Below, piece after piece: positions 1-9,797 of a stretch of 64,000 nucleotides of DNA. The position numbers were made by a program, and so were the translations under genes. The notes beneath the pieces are model-generated. The model was not told the DNA's origin. It saw only the letters and a program-made list of their open reading frames with translations, and did no database searches. This DNA is from an uncultured Methanosarcinales archaeon. GTDB taxonomy: Archaea > Halobacteriota > Methanosarcinia > Methanotrichales > Methanotrichaceae. The stretch's first letter is position 1, and each line of letters starts with the position of its first letter. The DNA lies in the NCBI GenBank assembly GCA_903871465.1, contig CAIQHB010000037.1:1-64000 (forward strand), given 5' to 3'.

Positions 1-1
1 A

Positions 2-130
2 ATTGTTAGAAAAGAAGTAGCGGCATGGGAAAAATTCAGGGACAACAAAAAAGCAAAGGTAAATTGGCATTTCACAACTAAAGATGCAAGGGTAAAACTA
101 TCTCGCCTTTATCCGACATTACAGAGCTGA
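2..130 (+). pseudogene. IS630-family transposase, C-terminal fragment
   Basis: The reading frame is open from the left edge to a TGA at 128-130 and gives about 42 residues. It carries the tail typical of IS630/Tc1-like DDE transposases: WHFTTKDARVKLSRLYP, preceded by an AAWEKFRDN stretch. Only the C-terminus lies in the window, so whether the rest of the element to the left is intact cannot be judged. The fragment runs straight into a second broken gene (HNH nuclease), as expected if the element inserted into that gene. Family recognition is from memory of the motif. Confidence 0.7.
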
Positions 131-131
131 C

Positions 132-344
132 GAGACACTAGGGTACATACATGTCCATCATCTCAGGCAACTAGCTGAGATTAATTCTAGATACAAAGTT
201 GATCCTATAGCTGATCTTCGTCCTGTTTGCCCGACATGCCATTCAATAATTCATTTGAGAACACCACCTTATTCAATCGAAGAATTACGAGAATTGATCA
301 AGTCAAAAGAGGCATCTAGCTCATCTACGAGCGTTGCGCATTAA
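132..344 (+). pseudogene. HNH endonuclease, C-terminal fragment
   Basis: The frame is open from about 96 and reads as HNH nuclease from about 147 to the TAA at 342-344. Visible motifs are IHVHHL, VDPIADLRPVCPTCH and a PPYSIEELRELI tail, which together form the HNH/McrA-like metal-binding and nuclease core. The N-terminal half and any start codon are missing, and the upstream sequence belongs to the IS630 transposase fragment. The simplest reading is a restriction-type or mobile nuclease gene decapitated by insertion. It is not expected to make a functional enzyme unless a fusion is expressed. Confidence 0.65.
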
Positions 345-377
345 TAGAAGCGGAGATCAAGATTCTGGAAGGAATCC

Positions 378-527
378 ATGAATGATGAGGGGCTGGAGAC
401 CATGAATATTAGCTTCCTTCGCGGCCATGTATCGCAGCTCACCCAAATCGTAAGCCAATTTGCCCTCAAGCCGGGCGAAGAGGAGGTCAAGAAAAAGGGC
501 TGGTGGCACTTTTGGATGCAAAAATGA
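378..527 (+). CDS. Small hypothetical protein (49 aa), coupled to next gene
   Basis: An ORF starts at ATG 378 after a GGAAGGA-like ribosome site and ends at TGA 525-527. The stop overlaps ATG 524 of the next gene as ATGA, the classic arrangement for translational coupling. The product is a 49-residue soluble-looking peptide with a basic/aromatic end (KKKGWWHFWMQK). I do not recognise it. The overlap is the main reason to think it is real and argues for ATG 524 as the start of the downstream gene. Confidence 0.35.
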   Translation: MNDEGLETMNISFLRGHVSQLTQIVSQFALKPGEEEVKKKGWWHFWMQK

Positions 528-1546
528 TCGAAATAGTTTACCTTATAGCCAACACCGGAGCCTCGATTAGCCGTTCTGCACTGGAAAATACTTCGTCGTT
601 AAATATAAATGTCAATTCAAGCACAGATTGGAATTTGATATTTGCCACGATATTTCTAGGTATATGTGCACTTTTAGTTCCCTTTATAGAACGCATAGAA
701 CGCTTTATAGATAGACCAAAACTAAATTTTTCATTTAGACTAGCTCCACCTGATTGTCATTTAACCAAGCGTATGATTACAAGAGGAACTCAAATCTCCT
801 TCGAGCCTGTTTATTATTTCCGATTAAAAATTGATAATACGGAAGGAAAGTCGCAAGCAAGAAAGTGTGAAGTGGTGTTGGAGAAGATATCGGTAGTAGA
901 AGACGCAATCGAAAGCGAGGTTCCCAATTTTCCTCCGGGAAATCTAATATGGGTGGGTACAAAGGAACAATACATTGACATAAACCCTCGCCGAAGTGTT
1001 TTTTGTGACATAGGTCATATAGCATCACGGCAGTATCAACTAACTGAAGAACTCGATCAGCGCGTATCTCTGCCCGGATACCGAAGAGATGATCTTTGTT
1101 TTATGCTGGAACTTCTTCATCATTTCAAAGCGCAGCCGAATTGTTTGCATCGAGGGAAATATATTTTGGATATCGGCGTATATTCTGAAAACGCCGCATA
1201 TCAAAAGGCGCGTTTCGAAATTTCATGGTCCGGAGAATGGAAAAACAGTGAAACCGAAATGTTCAGCGGAAGCGGGCAGCCAGGTGGAGAAATCAATATC
1301 ATAAAACTTAGCAATGATGATCATCCTCAAATATCTGAAAGATGCCTTTTATTCTGTTCTCGATATGTATGTCCATTACGTCCGGACCGGATTATCTGGA
1401 TTCTAGATAATAATGGTGGCCATATGGATAAGAACACCTTACAGCGATGCATAGGGATGAGCGATGCCTTACTTGACCCAACTCTCGATGAACTTGCCAG
1501 GGAAGGCAAGATCAGGATAATCGGAGAGATAGTCACATTATTATAA
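524..1546 (+). CDS. Hypothetical membrane-anchored protein
   Basis: A protein of about 340 aa with one hydrophobic segment near the N-terminus (about residues 35-55, FATIFLGICALLVPFI) followed by a long soluble region beginning RPKLNFSF. Topology suggests an anchored protein with a large cytoplasmic domain. A GTG at 503 would add 7 residues; ATG 524 is preferred because it overlaps the stop of the 49-aa ORF as ATGA. The last 60 residues (RPDRIIWILDNNGG to GEIVTLL) look like a small winged-helix-type fold, but this is a guess. The function is not recognised. Codon use is more AT-rich than in the core genes to the right, consistent with the accessory nature of this end. Confidence 0.6.
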   Translation: MIEIVYLIANTGASISRSALENTSSLNINVNSSTDWNLIFATIFLGICALLVPFIERIERFIDRPKLNFSFRLAPPDCHLTKRMITRGTQISFEPVYYFRLKIDNTEGKSQARKCEVVLEKISVVEDAIESEVPNFPPGNLIWVGTKEQYIDINPRRSVFCDIGHIASRQYQLTEELDQRVSLPGYRRDDLCFMLELLHHFKAQPNCLHRGKYILDIGVYSENAAYQKARFEISWSGEWKNSETEMFSGSGQPGGEINIIKLSNDDHPQISERCLLFCSRYVCPLRPDRIIWILDNNGGHMDKNTLQRCIGMSDALLDPTLDELAREGKIRIIGEIVTLL

Positions 1547-2207
1547 ATTCTCTAATGCCCTATAATCAGTGATCTCCAGATATGATCAATGATAGGCCAT
1601 ACCTGGACATCGCTTGATAGCTGTGGGATGGCATGGCAAAGGACCCCTTTGCAATCCACATCTAGACTTGAAAGCAATGGGAAGACTTCGCGCAGAATCT
1701 CTTGAGAAATGAGGTTATCAGAAGCGAGGAACATCCCTGACTCAGGGGATGGAAATCGGATATGTCGCGAAGGGTGCCAAGAGGCGGAGGTGGAGCAAGA
1801 GAGGATGGCGGCGGAGTTTGATGTTTGGTATATAGGAAGCTGCTGGAGAAAGCATGGGATGAGGTTTCATTCGTGATTAAGAGGAATAATTGATAGTGGT
1901 GTAGCTCTGTCGATCATCACGACGGGGAAAAAAGAGGTCCTTCTCCATTTCCAGTGGCTAACCTCAGGCTATTTTGGTCTTTCAGTTTGTAGTTCGTCTC
2001 CGTGCGTACTCTGTGAACTTTGTGTCTCTGTGGTTGAAACGTCGTTAGCCACTGGTTTATGACCAATGGTCACGAACTACCACCACAGAGGCACAGAGCG
2101 CACGGAGGACTCACAGAGTGCTCCACGATCTATTACCCACTCGATACAGCGAGGAACCAAAAAAAGTATACTAGTAATTATGTTATATCATAAGATTGAT
2201 TCCTGTT
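1547..2207. other. 661-bp intergenic region
   Basis: No convincing gene. A 60-codon minus-strand ORF (1552-1734) has no recognised domain. At 1740-1895 protein-like fragments lie in different frames (for example AEVEQERMAAEFDVWY, then KLLEKAWDEVSFVIKR), suggesting a decayed gene. The region 1951-2120 is a large interrupted inverted repeat, listed separately. Confidence 0.5.
1951..2120. repeat. Interrupted inverted repeat with CACAGAG motifs
   Basis: Several arms pair in nested order. CCAGTGGCTAAC (1951-1962) pairs with GTTAGCCACTGG (2044-2055). GTAGTTCGT (1989-1997) pairs with ACGAACTAC (2072-2080). The segment around 2000-2034 (CCGTGCG, ACTCTGTG, CTCTGTGGT) is mirrored by ACCACAGAGGCACAGAG, CGCACGG and CACAGAGT at 2081-2121. 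ACCACAGAGGCACAGAG-type words are seen as dispersed intergenic repeats in many prokaryotic genomes; that statement is from memory. It could fold into a long imperfect hairpin RNA or be a palindromic repeat element. Confidence 0.6.
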
Positions 2208-2849
2208 TCACATCATGCTGCTCGCAAACCTGAGGCTCATTTGAATCTGGCGATTGACATCCCTGCTCGTGATCTCCATGTGGCCCGGATACATGGTCTT
2301 CACATCCAATTTCGCCAATCTCTCAATGGACCTGACCAGCTCCGCTGTATTGCCACCCAGCATGTCCGTCCGGCCTATGTTTCCGTCCGGGAACACGGTG
2401 TCGCCGGAGAAAAGCACCAACTCATTCTTTTCATAAAGGCACAGGCTGCCCAGAGAGTGGCCGGGTGTCTCCATGACCTCCAGCTTCCATTTTCCGGTAT
2501 CCAGGACCATGCCTTCCTTAAGGATCTCGTCCACCTTGTATTCCGGGGCTTGCTGGCCGAAGAGATAGGCCACAGAGGCGAGATCGTCGCCCACGCAGCC
2601 CACCTCTTTTTCGCTGAGCATAAGCTTTGCGCCGGTGGCTTCTTTCAAGACTGGAGCCGCGCCGGAGTGATCGTGGTGGCAGTGAGTGAGAACGATCATT
2701 TCTATTTTGGCAGGATCAATAAATTTTTTGATATTTTTTAAGATGGGTCCGGCCATCATGCCTGCGTCTACCAGAATGGGCCTCTCATCCATAACCAGAT
2801 AGACATTGCCATCGAAGGCGGCACCGCTAACCTTATGCACTTCAACCAT
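2208..2849 (-). CDS. MBL-fold metallo-hydrolase
   Basis: A protein of 213 aa, usual for a stand-alone metallo-beta-lactamase-fold hydrolase of the glyoxalase II type. It carries the HxHxDH zinc motif (THCHHDHSG, about residue 56), a downstream ETPGHSLGSL histidine, the SGDTVF aspartate, and a C-terminal YPGHME histidine, so all five metal-ligand motifs are present. It probably hydrolyses a thioester or phosphoester; the substrate cannot be told from sequence. It is transcribed divergently from thiC with under 60 bp between the starts. Confidence 0.85.
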   Translation of the reverse strand: MVEVHKVSGAAFDGNVYLVMDERPILVDAGMMAGPILKNIKKFIDPAKIEMIVLTHCHHDHSGAAPVLKEATGAKLMLSEKEVGCVGDDLASVAYLFGQQAPEYKVDEILKEGMVLDTGKWKLEVMETPGHSLGSLCLYEKNELVLFSGDTVFPDGNIGRTDMLGGNTAELVRSIERLAKLDVKTMYPGHMEITSRDVNRQIQMSLRFASSMM

Positions 2850-2904
2850 TAGATAAACACCAACAGAATCGAATGTAGCTCTTACAATATATTAGTTGGT
2901 ACCA

Positions 2905-4194
2905 ATGACCCTGATGGAAGAAGCAAGCAGAGGGCGCGTGCCCCGCGAAATAGAAGCAGTGGCGACTCGTGAAGGAATAGAGCCGGCAAAGCTAGCTCGT
3001 CTGGTGGGAGCGGGCCGGGTGGTGATTCCTGGAAACCTGCGTCGAGAGGGCCTGGAGCCCGCAGGCATCGGGGAGTGGCTCACCACCAAGGTGAATGTGA
3101 ATGTAGGCACCTCCCAGAACCTGGACTCGCCAGAGAATGAAGTGGAAAAGGCCATGGCCGCGGTTGAGGCGGGCGCGGATGCCGTGATGGATCTGTCCAC
3201 AGGCAGAGACCTGGACCTTGTCCGGAGAAAGATCCTGGATGCTGTCGGCGTTCCATTGGGCACGGTTCCCATCTATCAAGCGGCAGTAAAGAAGGAGCTG
3301 ACCAGTCAGGGCATGTTCAACGCCCTCGAGAAGCACGCCAAAGATGGCGTGGACTTTGTGACGGTGCACGTCGGTGTGAACAAGATCTCTCTGGAGAGGC
3401 TGCGGCAGGATCCGCGCGTCATGGGCGTGGTCAGCCGGGGCGGATCTCTAACTATGAAGTACATAGCCGAGACCGGAGAGGAGAACCCCTACTACGCTGA
3501 GTACGATTATCTCCTGGAGATGGCAAGGGAGTACGAGCTTACCCTCTCTCTGGGCGACGGCCTCCGTCCGGGTTGCATTCAGGATGCCTCCGATCGGGCC
3601 AAGTACATGGAGTTCATCATGCTGGGCGAGCTGGTTCGTCGGGCGCGGGCTGCGGGAGTGCAGGTTATGGTCGAAGGGCCGGGTCATGTGCCCGCAGATG
3701 AGATTGAGACCAGCGTCCGGGCCATGAAACATTTGACGGATGGCGCGCCTCTGTACCTGCTGGGCCCTCTTGTCACGGACATCGCGCCCGGCTATGACCA
3801 CATCACCGCCGCCATGGGTGGAGTGATTGCGGGCATGGCGGGAGCAGACTTCCTCTGCGCTACCACGCCCTCCGAGCATCTGGATCTGCCCACCAAAGAG
3901 GACGTGATCGAGGGCACCTATGTGACGCGCGTAGCAGCCCACGCCGCGGACCTCACCCGTCCGGGCGTGCGGGATCGAGCGCGCGCCTGGGACCTGGATA
4001 TGGCGAAAGCACGCGCGAAATTAGATTGGCCAGGTCAGTTCCATGCTGCCATAAATCCAGCCCGCGCAAAGCAGATCCGGCACCGGCGGGGCGTGGAGAC
4101 CGACACCTGCACCATGTGCAGTGAGCTATGCGCCATCCGGCTGTCGAAAGAGGCCATGGAGAGAGAGTTGGAGAATGAGAAGGATCGAAAGTAA
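2905..4194 (+). CDS. thiC: Phosphomethylpyrimidine synthase ThiC
   Basis: ThiC converts 5-aminoimidazole ribotide to HMP-phosphate, the pyrimidine of thiamin, using a [4Fe-4S] cluster and SAM. About 430 aa, the size of the shorter archaeal/bacterial form. Family sequence is visible throughout: [52 protein letters not shown]. The C-terminal cluster site is [13 protein letters not shown] (CX2CX3C), the spacing I expect in archaeal ThiC. ATG 2905 gives the familiar MTLMEEA start; a TTG at 2896 is an alternative. No TPP riboswitch fits in the short upstream gap. Confidence 0.95.
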   Translation: MTLMEEASRGRVPREIEAVATREGIEPAKLARLVGAGRVVIPGNLRREGLEPAGIGEWLTTKVNVNVGTSQNLDSPENEVEKAMAAVEAGADAVMDLSTGRDLDLVRRKILDAVGVPLGTVPIYQAAVKKELTSQGMFNALEKHAKDGVDFVTVHVGVNKISLERLRQDPRVMGVVSRGGSLTMKYIAETGEENPYYAEYDYLLEMAREYELTLSLGDGLRPGCIQDASDRAKYMEFIMLGELVRRARAAGVQVMVEGPGHVPADEIETSVRAMKHLTDGAPLYLLGPLVTDIAPGYDHITAAMGGVIAGMAGADFLCATTPSEHLDLPTKEDVIEGTYVTRVAAHAADLTRPGVRDRARAWDLDMAKARAKLDWPGQFHAAINPARAKQIRHRRGVETDTCTMCSELCAIRLSKEAMERELENEKDRK

Positions 4195-4207
4195 GATTGA
4201 ATCGCAT

Positions 4208-4672
4208 TCAGTCAAACCGACGCATTCCTCTCCTTATGCCTTCGAGTCTCTCCCTCCCGCATCGGTATAGTTTTCTCAGCTCTTCCTGGTATGCGAAAGA
4301 TGCCGGCACAAGCAATAATGGAATCGCGGCTATCGCTCCAGCCCCGTGAAGAATTGGCAGCGTGGACAAGAAAACAGCTCCCGTAACGCCATAAATGGGA
4401 ACTATTGGAATTAAGATAGCCAGACCGAATGTCCTGTTGAAATGGATTCCTACCTTGCCGGCTAAGAAACCGTTATTTCCAATAAGTAAACCAGCTCCAA
4501 TGCTTGGTCCTATTCTCTCAAAGAGATTATAGGATGGCCCGATATAAATCCCAAAATCAATGCCGAAAAAGGAAAAAAGTCCGTGAAATTGATTCCTATC
4601 CTGGCTGGAATTTCCTCCCAGGCTTGAGACAACCAGACCTATGTCGAGCTGTAGAGCTCCTCTATCTGCCAT
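4208..4672 (-). CDS. Hypothetical protein with glycine-rich hydrophobic core
   Basis: A 154-aa product of unknown family. The N-terminal 60 residues are polar/glycine-rich (IGLVVSSLGG, FFGIDFGIYIG). Residues of about 80-125 are hydrophobic and could form one or two membrane passes (FGLAILIPIVPIYGVTGAVF, then IAAIPLLLVPASFAY). The tail is strongly basic (RKLYRCGRERLEGIRRGMRRF). It lies 44 bp downstream of the papain-like protease on the same strand, so the two may be co-transcribed. Confidence 0.5.
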   Translation of the reverse strand: MADRGALQLDIGLVVSSLGGNSSQDRNQFHGLFSFFGIDFGIYIGPSYNLFERIGPSIGAGLLIGNNGFLAGKVGIHFNRTFGLAILIPIVPIYGVTGAVFLSTLPILHGAGAIAAIPLLLVPASFAYQEELRKLYRCGRERLEGIRRGMRRFD

Positions 4673-4716
4673 ATGCAGTCAGATGGCTCTCAATACAGAT
4701 TAATCTTTTTGATCCA

Positions 4717-5559
4717 TCAATAGAATTGTCCCAGATCCAGCCACTCCTCTGATATTAGGGCCCACCAATCGGCTGCTAATGTCACTTCGAAAAAGGGCTT
4801 TGTTACATAATCATAAGGTAACCAGAAGTAACCATCCATACCCCAGGAAGCGCCCCAGGAGTTGCGGCAAAGAATGGCCCCCATGGTAGCATTGGGACAC
4901 TGTACTTTATCGTCATATCCGACAGCCACAACAGCATGGCCTCCGATGTTCGCATCCCCTGGCTTGGGATAAGCTACCAATCCGTCCTTGCCAACTGACT
5001 TGAACTGCGTGAAGACCTCAAAGCCAAATTCAAGCGGCATACCCGCGAAGAGCTGTCCTTTTATGCCGGTAAGAACCGCGGTTCCAGTCAAACCCGGTTG
5101 GTCGATGAGGACATACTTCACTGCCTGGAAGCTTTGCGCCATCAGTCCAAGCCTGTAGGCAGGCTCCATCTTGAATGCCTCTATCGAATAGGGAAGCAAC
5201 TTCTCTGAGACCGTGCCGAATGCAGCCAAACTGCCCATTGTGCCTCGAATGGTTGCGCCAGCATCCTCTTCCGCAGAGCTTCCTTCCAGCCAGCGGGTGT
5301 ACCAGTAGTTGAATAATCGGCTTGCTGCGAACTCCTTTCCCGTCGACTTCTTGATGAAGTAGCCTATCAGGCCGGCTAAAGCGTTGGCTGTGCAGCTCCC
5401 TAGATCACCCTGGTCGACTATAGCAGTACAATATTTACGAAGATCAACATTTGAAGACAGGCCGACGGGGAGCTGTACCAGGAGACGGGCAACATCAGGC
5501 AGATCAATTGAATAGTCTCTTATATCTGGTTTCTGGCGAATCCATCCTAATTTTTTTAT
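4717..5559 (-). CDS. Papain-like (C1A) cysteine protease, non-canonical start
   Basis: An ATG at 5238 would give only 173 aa and leave out the active-site cysteine. The same frame stays open upstream to a TAG at 5611. That extension contains VDQGDLGSCTANALAGL (5374-5418), the C1A oxyanion-hole Gln and catalytic Cys motif. Downstream are the catalytic His (GGHAVVAVGYDD) and the Asn/Trp motif (CRNSWGASWGMDGYFWLP), so the full domain is about 270-280 aa with the complete triad. No ATG, GTG or TTG occurs in frame between 5611 and 5238. The given start is an ATA (5557-5559) 9 nt after a GGAG; the nearby ATT codon is an alternative. No signal peptide is visible. It is either a rare start codon, a lost start (pseudogene) or a sequence error. 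Confidence 0.6.
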   Translation of the reverse strand: MKKLGWIRQKPDIRDYSIDLPDVARLLVQLPVGLSSNVDLRKYCTAIVDQGDLGSCTANALAGLIGYFIKKSTGKEFAASRLFNYWYTRWLEGSSAEEDAGATIRGTMGSLAAFGTVSEKLLPYSIEAFKMEPAYRLGLMAQSFQAVKYVLIDQPGLTGTAVLTGIKGQLFAGMPLEFGFEVFTQFKSVGKDGLVAYPKPGDANIGGHAVVAVGYDDKVQCPNATMGAILCRNSWGASWGMDGYFWLPYDYVTKPFFEVTLAADWWALISEEWLDLGQFY

Positions 5560-5881
5560 TGCAATCCACTCCTTTATTACAATATGCCATTCATTACTTA
5601 TTAAGTATTTCTAATAAGATCGCCGACCAGACGATTTTTGGGGCTCTCTGCACCGCAGATGATTCTTCGCAAGATGCGTGCCTTATGCCAGCCTTATGAT
5701 GCATCCTGGTGAATTGAAAGCCTTCACATCTTCACGCGAATAGAAAAGGTCTTACGAATGGGCCAACGCCCAAACGGCCTCCAAATCTGCCTCGACCGTG
5801 AGAATCCTGGGCATCATTCCAGTCATATGATTCAAAGTTGTTCCAAAAAGGTTTTACCTTGGCAGTGCCTAAGAGCCGGGG
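5560..5881. other. 322-bp intergenic region before pycA
   Basis: This divergent gap between the protease frame and the biotin carboxylase gene should hold both promoters. The protease frame is still open to the TAG at 5611-5613. No recognised gene or RNA. Only a GGGG directly abutting ATG 5882 could serve as ribosome site, so pycA may be translated from a leader with a weak site. Confidence 0.4.
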
Positions 5882-7366
<1,485 letters not shown>

Positions 7367-7368
7367 GA

Positions 7369-8328
7369 TTGGCCGCACATGATATCCTGTCATCCTTAGG
7401 ATCTGGAGATTGGGTCTCCGGAGAGGAGATGGCGGCAAAGCTTGGCATCACCCGGGCTGCTGTCTGGAAGCAGATCCGGAACCTTCGCAGGAGAGGATAT
7501 GAGATTGAGGCCTCAACCAAGAAAGGGTACCATCTGACCTACAAACCGGACCTTCTGGATGCGGATGTGATCCGCTCTGGCCTCAAGACGAAGTGGCTGG
7601 GAAGGGAGCTATGCAGCTTCTCGGAGGTCAACTCCACAAACGAGATTGCCAAATCCAGGGCCGCCGATTGCCCAAACGGCACCGTCATTCTGGCCGAGAC
7701 CCAGACGCGAGGTCGCGGCAGACTGTCCCGGCCCTGGGCATCCCCACCGGGAGGAATCTGGATGAGTCTCATCCTCAAGCCAAAGATGCCACTGGCATCG
7801 GTCTACCAGATTAACATGGCTATTAGTGTGGCCGTATCCAAAGCCATTTTCTCCCTATTGGGCCTGAAGGCCGGCATCAAGTGGCCCAATGATCTCTTGA
7901 TCCGGGAACGAAAGATCTGCGGCATCCTCATGGAGATCAGCGCCGAGGTTGGACGTCTGGATTATGCGGTAGTAGGATTGGGCATCAACGCCAATGTCGG
8001 ATTGTCCGATTTTCCGGAGGAGTGGAAGTCCACTTCCCTTTCTCACGAACTGGGCCATGAGGTGTCCCGAATTGATTTGATCCAAAGGATTCTTTTTGAG
8101 ATCGAGGAAGCATACGAAAAAATAGGCTCAAGAGTGATCTATGACGAGTGGCGCAGTCGTTCCGTTACCATGGCAAGAGCCGTGCGCATCAAATCGAACT
8201 CTGGAGATCTCGTGGGTGTGGTCGAGGATCTGGCAGAGGATGGTGCCCTTTTGCTGAAGACCGAAAACGGATGTCAGCGAGTACTGGCAGGAGACTGCAT
8301 ACATCTGCGAGCCCTGGAGGCAAAGTGA
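7369..8328 (+). CDS. birA: Biotin-protein ligase BirA with N-terminal HTH
   Basis: Attaches biotin to the carrier domain of biotin carboxylases via biotinyl-AMP. It is 319 aa, the two-domain (class II) form. Residues 1-60 make a winged helix (VSGEEMAAKLGITRAAVWKQIRNL). The catalytic core has ETQTRGRGRLSRPW (about 110-123), KWPNDLLI and GILMEIS, and the C-terminal SH3-like part ends about 319. It starts with TTG at 7369, directly after the pycA stop, with AGGGGAG upstream. The HTH suggests it may also repress a biotin-linked operon, as in E. coli; no operator was identified. Confidence 0.9.
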   Translation: MAAHDILSSLGSGDWVSGEEMAAKLGITRAAVWKQIRNLRRRGYEIEASTKKGYHLTYKPDLLDADVIRSGLKTKWLGRELCSFSEVNSTNEIAKSRAADCPNGTVILAETQTRGRGRLSRPWASPPGGIWMSLILKPKMPLASVYQINMAISVAVSKAIFSLLGLKAGIKWPNDLLIRERKICGILMEISAEVGRLDYAVVGLGINANVGLSDFPEEWKSTSLSHELGHEVSRIDLIQRILFEIEEAYEKIGSRVIYDEWRSRSVTMARAVRIKSNSGDLVGVVEDLAEDGALLLKTENGCQRVLAGDCIHLRALEAK

Positions 8329-8768
8329 TGTCGAGAAAGGTTCGCGGCATTGCCAGGGACACTCTGAAGTTCATCCTGGAGGCGTCCAGGTCGTCACTGC
8401 CGGCAGAATTTGCGGGGCTTCTTCAGGTCGAGAATGAGATCATCACTGAAGTTCTGATATTACCGGGCACGGAAAATTCGAGGATGAGCGCACTCATCCG
8501 GCTCTACATGCTTCCCAACATGCAGGTAGCGGGCTCTGCTCATAGCCATCCCTCCGGTGTCCTCAGGCCCTCCGAACCTGATATCCAGTTCTTCTCTCGC
8601 ACCGGAGACTATCACATCATCGTCGGTCCGCCTTTCGATGAGCATAGCTGGGTCTGCTTCGATGCAACTGGAGACCGGCGTGACCTTGCCATCCTGGATG
8701 TGGAGTTCAAAGACGATGACTTTGAAGGCGATGACTTTGAGGATGATCTCGATGAAGATTTCAGCTGA
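8328..8768 (+). CDS. JAMM/MPN-domain metalloprotease-like protein
   Basis: A 146-aa protein starting at ATG 8328, which overlaps the birA TGA as TGATG. It has a JAMM metal site: the upstream glutamate region LPAEFAGLL (about 24) and AHSHPSGVLRPSEPD (about 67-81), matching HxHPxxxxxPSxxD. JAMM proteins remove ubiquitin-like (SAMP) modifiers or sulphur-carrier tails in archaea. The C-terminus is a striking acidic run (DDDFEGDDFEDDLDEDF). A longer frame opening at 8148 is a shadow within birA. Its place between birA and ribL suggests co-transcription with cofactor genes. Confidence 0.8.
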   Translation: MSRKVRGIARDTLKFILEASRSSLPAEFAGLLQVENEIITEVLILPGTENSRMSALIRLYMLPNMQVAGSAHSHPSGVLRPSEPDIQFFSRTGDYHIIVGPPFDEHSWVCFDATGDRRDLAILDVEFKDDDFEGDDFEDDLDEDFS

Positions 8769-8786
8769 ACCAGACCCGGTGGATGC

Positions 8787-9206
8787 TTGACATTGGTCGT
8801 CGCCACGGGCACTTTTGACCTTCTCCATCCCGGCCACGTTCTCTATCTTGAGAGGTCTAAAATTCTGGGTGACGAGCTGGTGGTAATAGTTGCCAGGGAT
8901 GTGAATGTGCGCCACAAGCCCAAGCCCGTCCTGCCTGAGGAGCAGAGGCGCAGGATGGTGCAATCTCTGGCGGCGGTGGACAGGGCCATCCTGGGAGAGG
9001 AGAGTGATATCTTTCGGACCATTGAGCAGCTCAACCCGGACATAATCACGCTCGGCTTCGATCAGCACTTTGATATCGGCCATTTGGAGACGGAATTATC
9101 CCGCCGAGGTTTGCATCCAAGAATTGTGCGGATCGAGGCCCATGAGACCTGCGACTTATGCAGCTCGAGGCGCATTGTCACCAGGATCCTGGAGCGTTTT
9201 CGGTAG
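8787..9206 (+). CDS. ribL: FAD synthetase RibL (archaeal nucleotidyltransferase)
   Basis: Makes FAD from FMN with a nucleoside triphosphate. A small (139 aa) cytidylyltransferase-like enzyme with the nucleotidyltransferase signature GTFDLLHPGHVLYL near the N-terminus. The C-terminal ETCDLCSSRRI CxxC is characteristic of archaeal RibL as I recall it. The likely start is TTG 8787, 5 nt after a GGTGG; a second in-frame TTG lies at 8793. It is followed by another nucleotidyltransferase gene, coaD. Confidence 0.85.
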   Translation: MTLVVATGTFDLLHPGHVLYLERSKILGDELVVIVARDVNVRHKPKPVLPEEQRRRMVQSLAAVDRAILGEESDIFRTIEQLNPDIITLGFDQHFDIGHLETELSRRGLHPRIVRIEAHETCDLCSSRRIVTRILERFR

Positions 9207-9230
9207 CGGCGAATCCAGGCCGTCAAGTAC

Positions 9231-9238
9231 TTATATAG
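9231..9238 (+). promoter_or_regulatory. TATA box for coaD
   Basis: TTATATAG lies 22-29 nt before ATG 9260. At the usual archaeal spacing, transcription would start at or just before the ATG, so the mRNA is probably leaderless. This also favours ATG 9260 over the upstream in-frame TTG at 9248. Confidence 0.6.
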
Positions 9239-9259
9239 CACCCTCGTTTGCGGGCTCGT

Positions 9260-9724
9260 ATGGCCAGAGTCGCTGTAGGAGGCACTTTCGATCCCATCCA
9301 TGATGGGCATATCGCCTTGCTCCGACGTGCGTTTACGCTCGGTGAAGGAGGAGATGTGGTCATAGGCCTCACCTCCGACGAGATGGCCAGAGGGAGCAGA
9401 ACCCGCCCTGTGCGCGACTTTGAGACACGGGAGAAGAATCTGCGGGGAATCGTTCTCAGATGCTTTGGCATCAAAGAAGCTTGCATAACAAAGATCATTG
9501 ACCAGTGCGGTCCTTCTATCTATGAAGACTTCGATTTTATTGTAGTCTCACCGGAGACGCTGCCTATGGCAGAGAAGATCAACCGATTGCGAGGGAAGAG
9601 AAATTTGTTGCCGATGCAGATATCGGTGATTGAATACCAGCTCGCACAAGATCGGGTCCGCATAAGCTCCACCAGGGTCTCCGAGGGAAAGATCGATCGG
9701 CACGGCAAGATCTTGATAAGATAG
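9260..9724 (+). CDS. coaD: Phosphopantetheine adenylyltransferase, archaeal type
   Basis: Fourth step of CoA synthesis: adenylation of 4'-phosphopantetheine to dephospho-CoA. About 154 aa, with the motif VAVGGTFDPIHDGHIALLRRA at the N-terminus, a TxxGLTSDEMARG region, and C-terminal ISSTRVSEGKID resembling the ISST substrate motif. This matches the archaeal/eukaryal PPAT branch, not bacterial CoaD. It is the second nucleotidyltransferase in tandem with ribL but probably has its own promoter. Confidence 0.88.
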   Translation: MARVAVGGTFDPIHDGHIALLRRAFTLGEGGDVVIGLTSDEMARGSRTRPVRDFETREKNLRGIVLRCFGIKEACITKIIDQCGPSIYEDFDFIVVSPETLPMAEKINRLRGKRNLLPMQISVIEYQLAQDRVRISSTRVSEGKIDRHGKILIR

Positions 9725-9797
9725 TTAACATATAAAAATTGAACTTAATCGCCCCTGAAAAAATTAAAAGTCATTGGGAAATCCTCCCACGAGATGC

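Noticed and set aside
1740-1895. Possible small gene (MEIGYVAKG... or AEVEQERM...)
   Set aside because: The protein-like pieces are in different frames with stops between; at best a decayed remnant without a recognisable family.
8148-8327. Upstream extension of the JAMM protein frame
   Set aside because: It lies inside birA in another frame, is arginine-rich shadow sequence, and the JAMM family begins at ATG 8328.
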